This document shows positions 5,542-5,860 of a DNA stretch of 5,860 nucleotides, in pieces. Position numbers and translations under genes: made by a program. Each line of letters opens with the position of its first letter. Within the stretch, counting starts at the first letter, position 1. Where the stretch lies: the NCBI GenBank assembly GCA_902796785.1, contig CADBQJ010000181.1, positions 1 to 5,860 on the forward strand. The letters are read 5' to 3'. This DNA is from Fibrobacter succinogenes. Its GTDB lineage: Bacteria; Fibrobacterota; Fibrobacteria; Fibrobacterales; CADBQJ01. The notes under the pieces were generated by a model that worked only from the letters and a program-made list of their open reading frames with translations, searched no databases and was not told the origin of the DNA.

Positions 5542-5860
5542 TCAGGTTTCGTCGTGCTCGAATCCGAGCGTGGTCATCATCATCGCCAGGTCGAGGTCGG
5601 TGCCGATCAGCACCAGCTCCTCGCCCTGCTGCAGGGGCTCGGTGTTGGGCTTGGCCACGTCGAACACCGGACGCTCCTTGCCCGTCGCCTCGTCGCGCAC
5701 GATGCGCCGCCGGCCGATCAGGTTCACGCGGAAGTCCTGGCGCAGCCGCAGGTCGCGCAGCGCCTGGCCCGCCAGCTTCTCGGGCACCTTCACCTCGACC
5801 ACGCTGAAGCCGTCGCTCAGCTCGAAGTACTCCTTGATGCCCGGGATCGTCAGCTGCTGC
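5542..5860 (-). CDS. TrkA/KtrA-like potassium uptake regulatory protein, C-terminal part (RCK_C domain)
   Basis: Only the last 105 codons are visible; the frame runs off the window edge without a stop. They read from QQLTIPGIKEYFELSDGFSV through VVEVKVPEKLAGQALRDLRL, then FRVNLIGRR, a proline-containing loop, and GEELVLIGTDLDLAMM before the end. This is the RCK_C (TrkA C-terminal) layout: an acidic beta-strand, a GxxLxxLxLR helix, a strand ending in basic residues, and a final ExLVLIG strand. Such domains bind ligands such as cyclic di-AMP or divalent cations and gate Trk/Ktr potassium transporters from the cytoplasmic side. The absent N-terminal part should hold an NAD/ATP-binding Rossmann domain. 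A single-RCK KtrA-type protein of about 220 residues is most likely, but a double TrkA cannot be excluded. The GTG at 5800-5802 is internal, not a start. It lies 16 bases upstream of the deaminase gene. Confidence 0.88.
   Translation of the reverse strand, partial: QQLTIPGIKEYFELSDGFSVVEVKVPEKLAGQALRDLRLRQDFRVNLIGRRRIVRDEATGKERPVFDVAKPNTEPLQQGEELVLIGTDLDLAMMMTTLGFEHDET

Noticed and set aside
5542..5802. Separate 86-residue gene starting at GTG 5800-5802
   Set aside because: The frame continues open to the window edge, and the upstream residues (IPGIKEYFELSDGF) belong to the same RCK_C domain, so it is the tail of a longer gene.
2121..5807. A stop-free plus-strand frame of 1228 codons lying antisense to yidC, rnpA, rpmH and the deaminase
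   Set aside because: Its product is low-complexity (His, Gly, Ala, Arg, Glu rich), matches no family, and crosses several real genes and the rpmH promoter. Long antisense open frames are expected opposite high-GC genes.

Overview
The window is a high-GC (G/C-rich third codon positions throughout) stretch of bacterial chromosome made almost entirely of core genes. Most of it is the conserved minus-strand cluster rpmH-rnpA-yidD-yidC-mnmE. The 51-residue L34 carries a C-terminal extension ([11 protein letters not shown]) that resembles the L34 tail of Bacteroidota and relatives more than the short proteobacterial or firmicute form. With the high GC, this suggests an uncultured high-GC lineage near the FCB group, but that placement is low-confidence inference. 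No mobile element, tRNA, rRNA, CRISPR array or phage gene was seen.

Layout from left to right. Positions 1-1014 (+) hold the 3' part of a polysaccharide deacetylase (NodB/CE4-type). It converges on mnmE with only 7 bases between the stop codons. From right to left on the minus strand, the first genes read are the C-terminal part of a TrkA/KtrA-like potassium-channel regulator (5542-5860) and a dCMP deaminase (4998-5525), 16 bases apart and probably one transcript. An 81-base intergenic region (4917-4997) follows. It carries a good sigma70-type promoter whose -10 and -35 boxes each lie in a separate perfect 7-bp inverted repeat. Then come rpmH (4761-4916), rnpA (4359-4739), yidD (4153-4374, overlapping rnpA by 16 bases), yidC (2352-4151) and mnmE (1022-2347). 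Spacing in this cluster runs from the 16-base overlap to 21 bases, so it is very likely one operon with translational coupling.

The cluster supplies a ribosomal protein (L34), the protein subunit of RNase P, two membrane-insertion factors (YidD, YidC) and a tRNA wobble-uridine modification GTPase (MnmE). It thus links translation, tRNA maturation and membrane protein insertion. In many bacteria the gene upstream of rpmH is dnaA and the gene after mnmE is mnmG. Neither is here, so this copy of the cluster appears detached from the usual replication-origin neighbourhood.

I see no previously undescribed multi-gene system. The points most worth checking are the paired inverted repeats on the rpmH promoter, the degenerate G4 motif (TRLD instead of NKxD) in MnmE, and the unusual upstream neighbours of rpmH.
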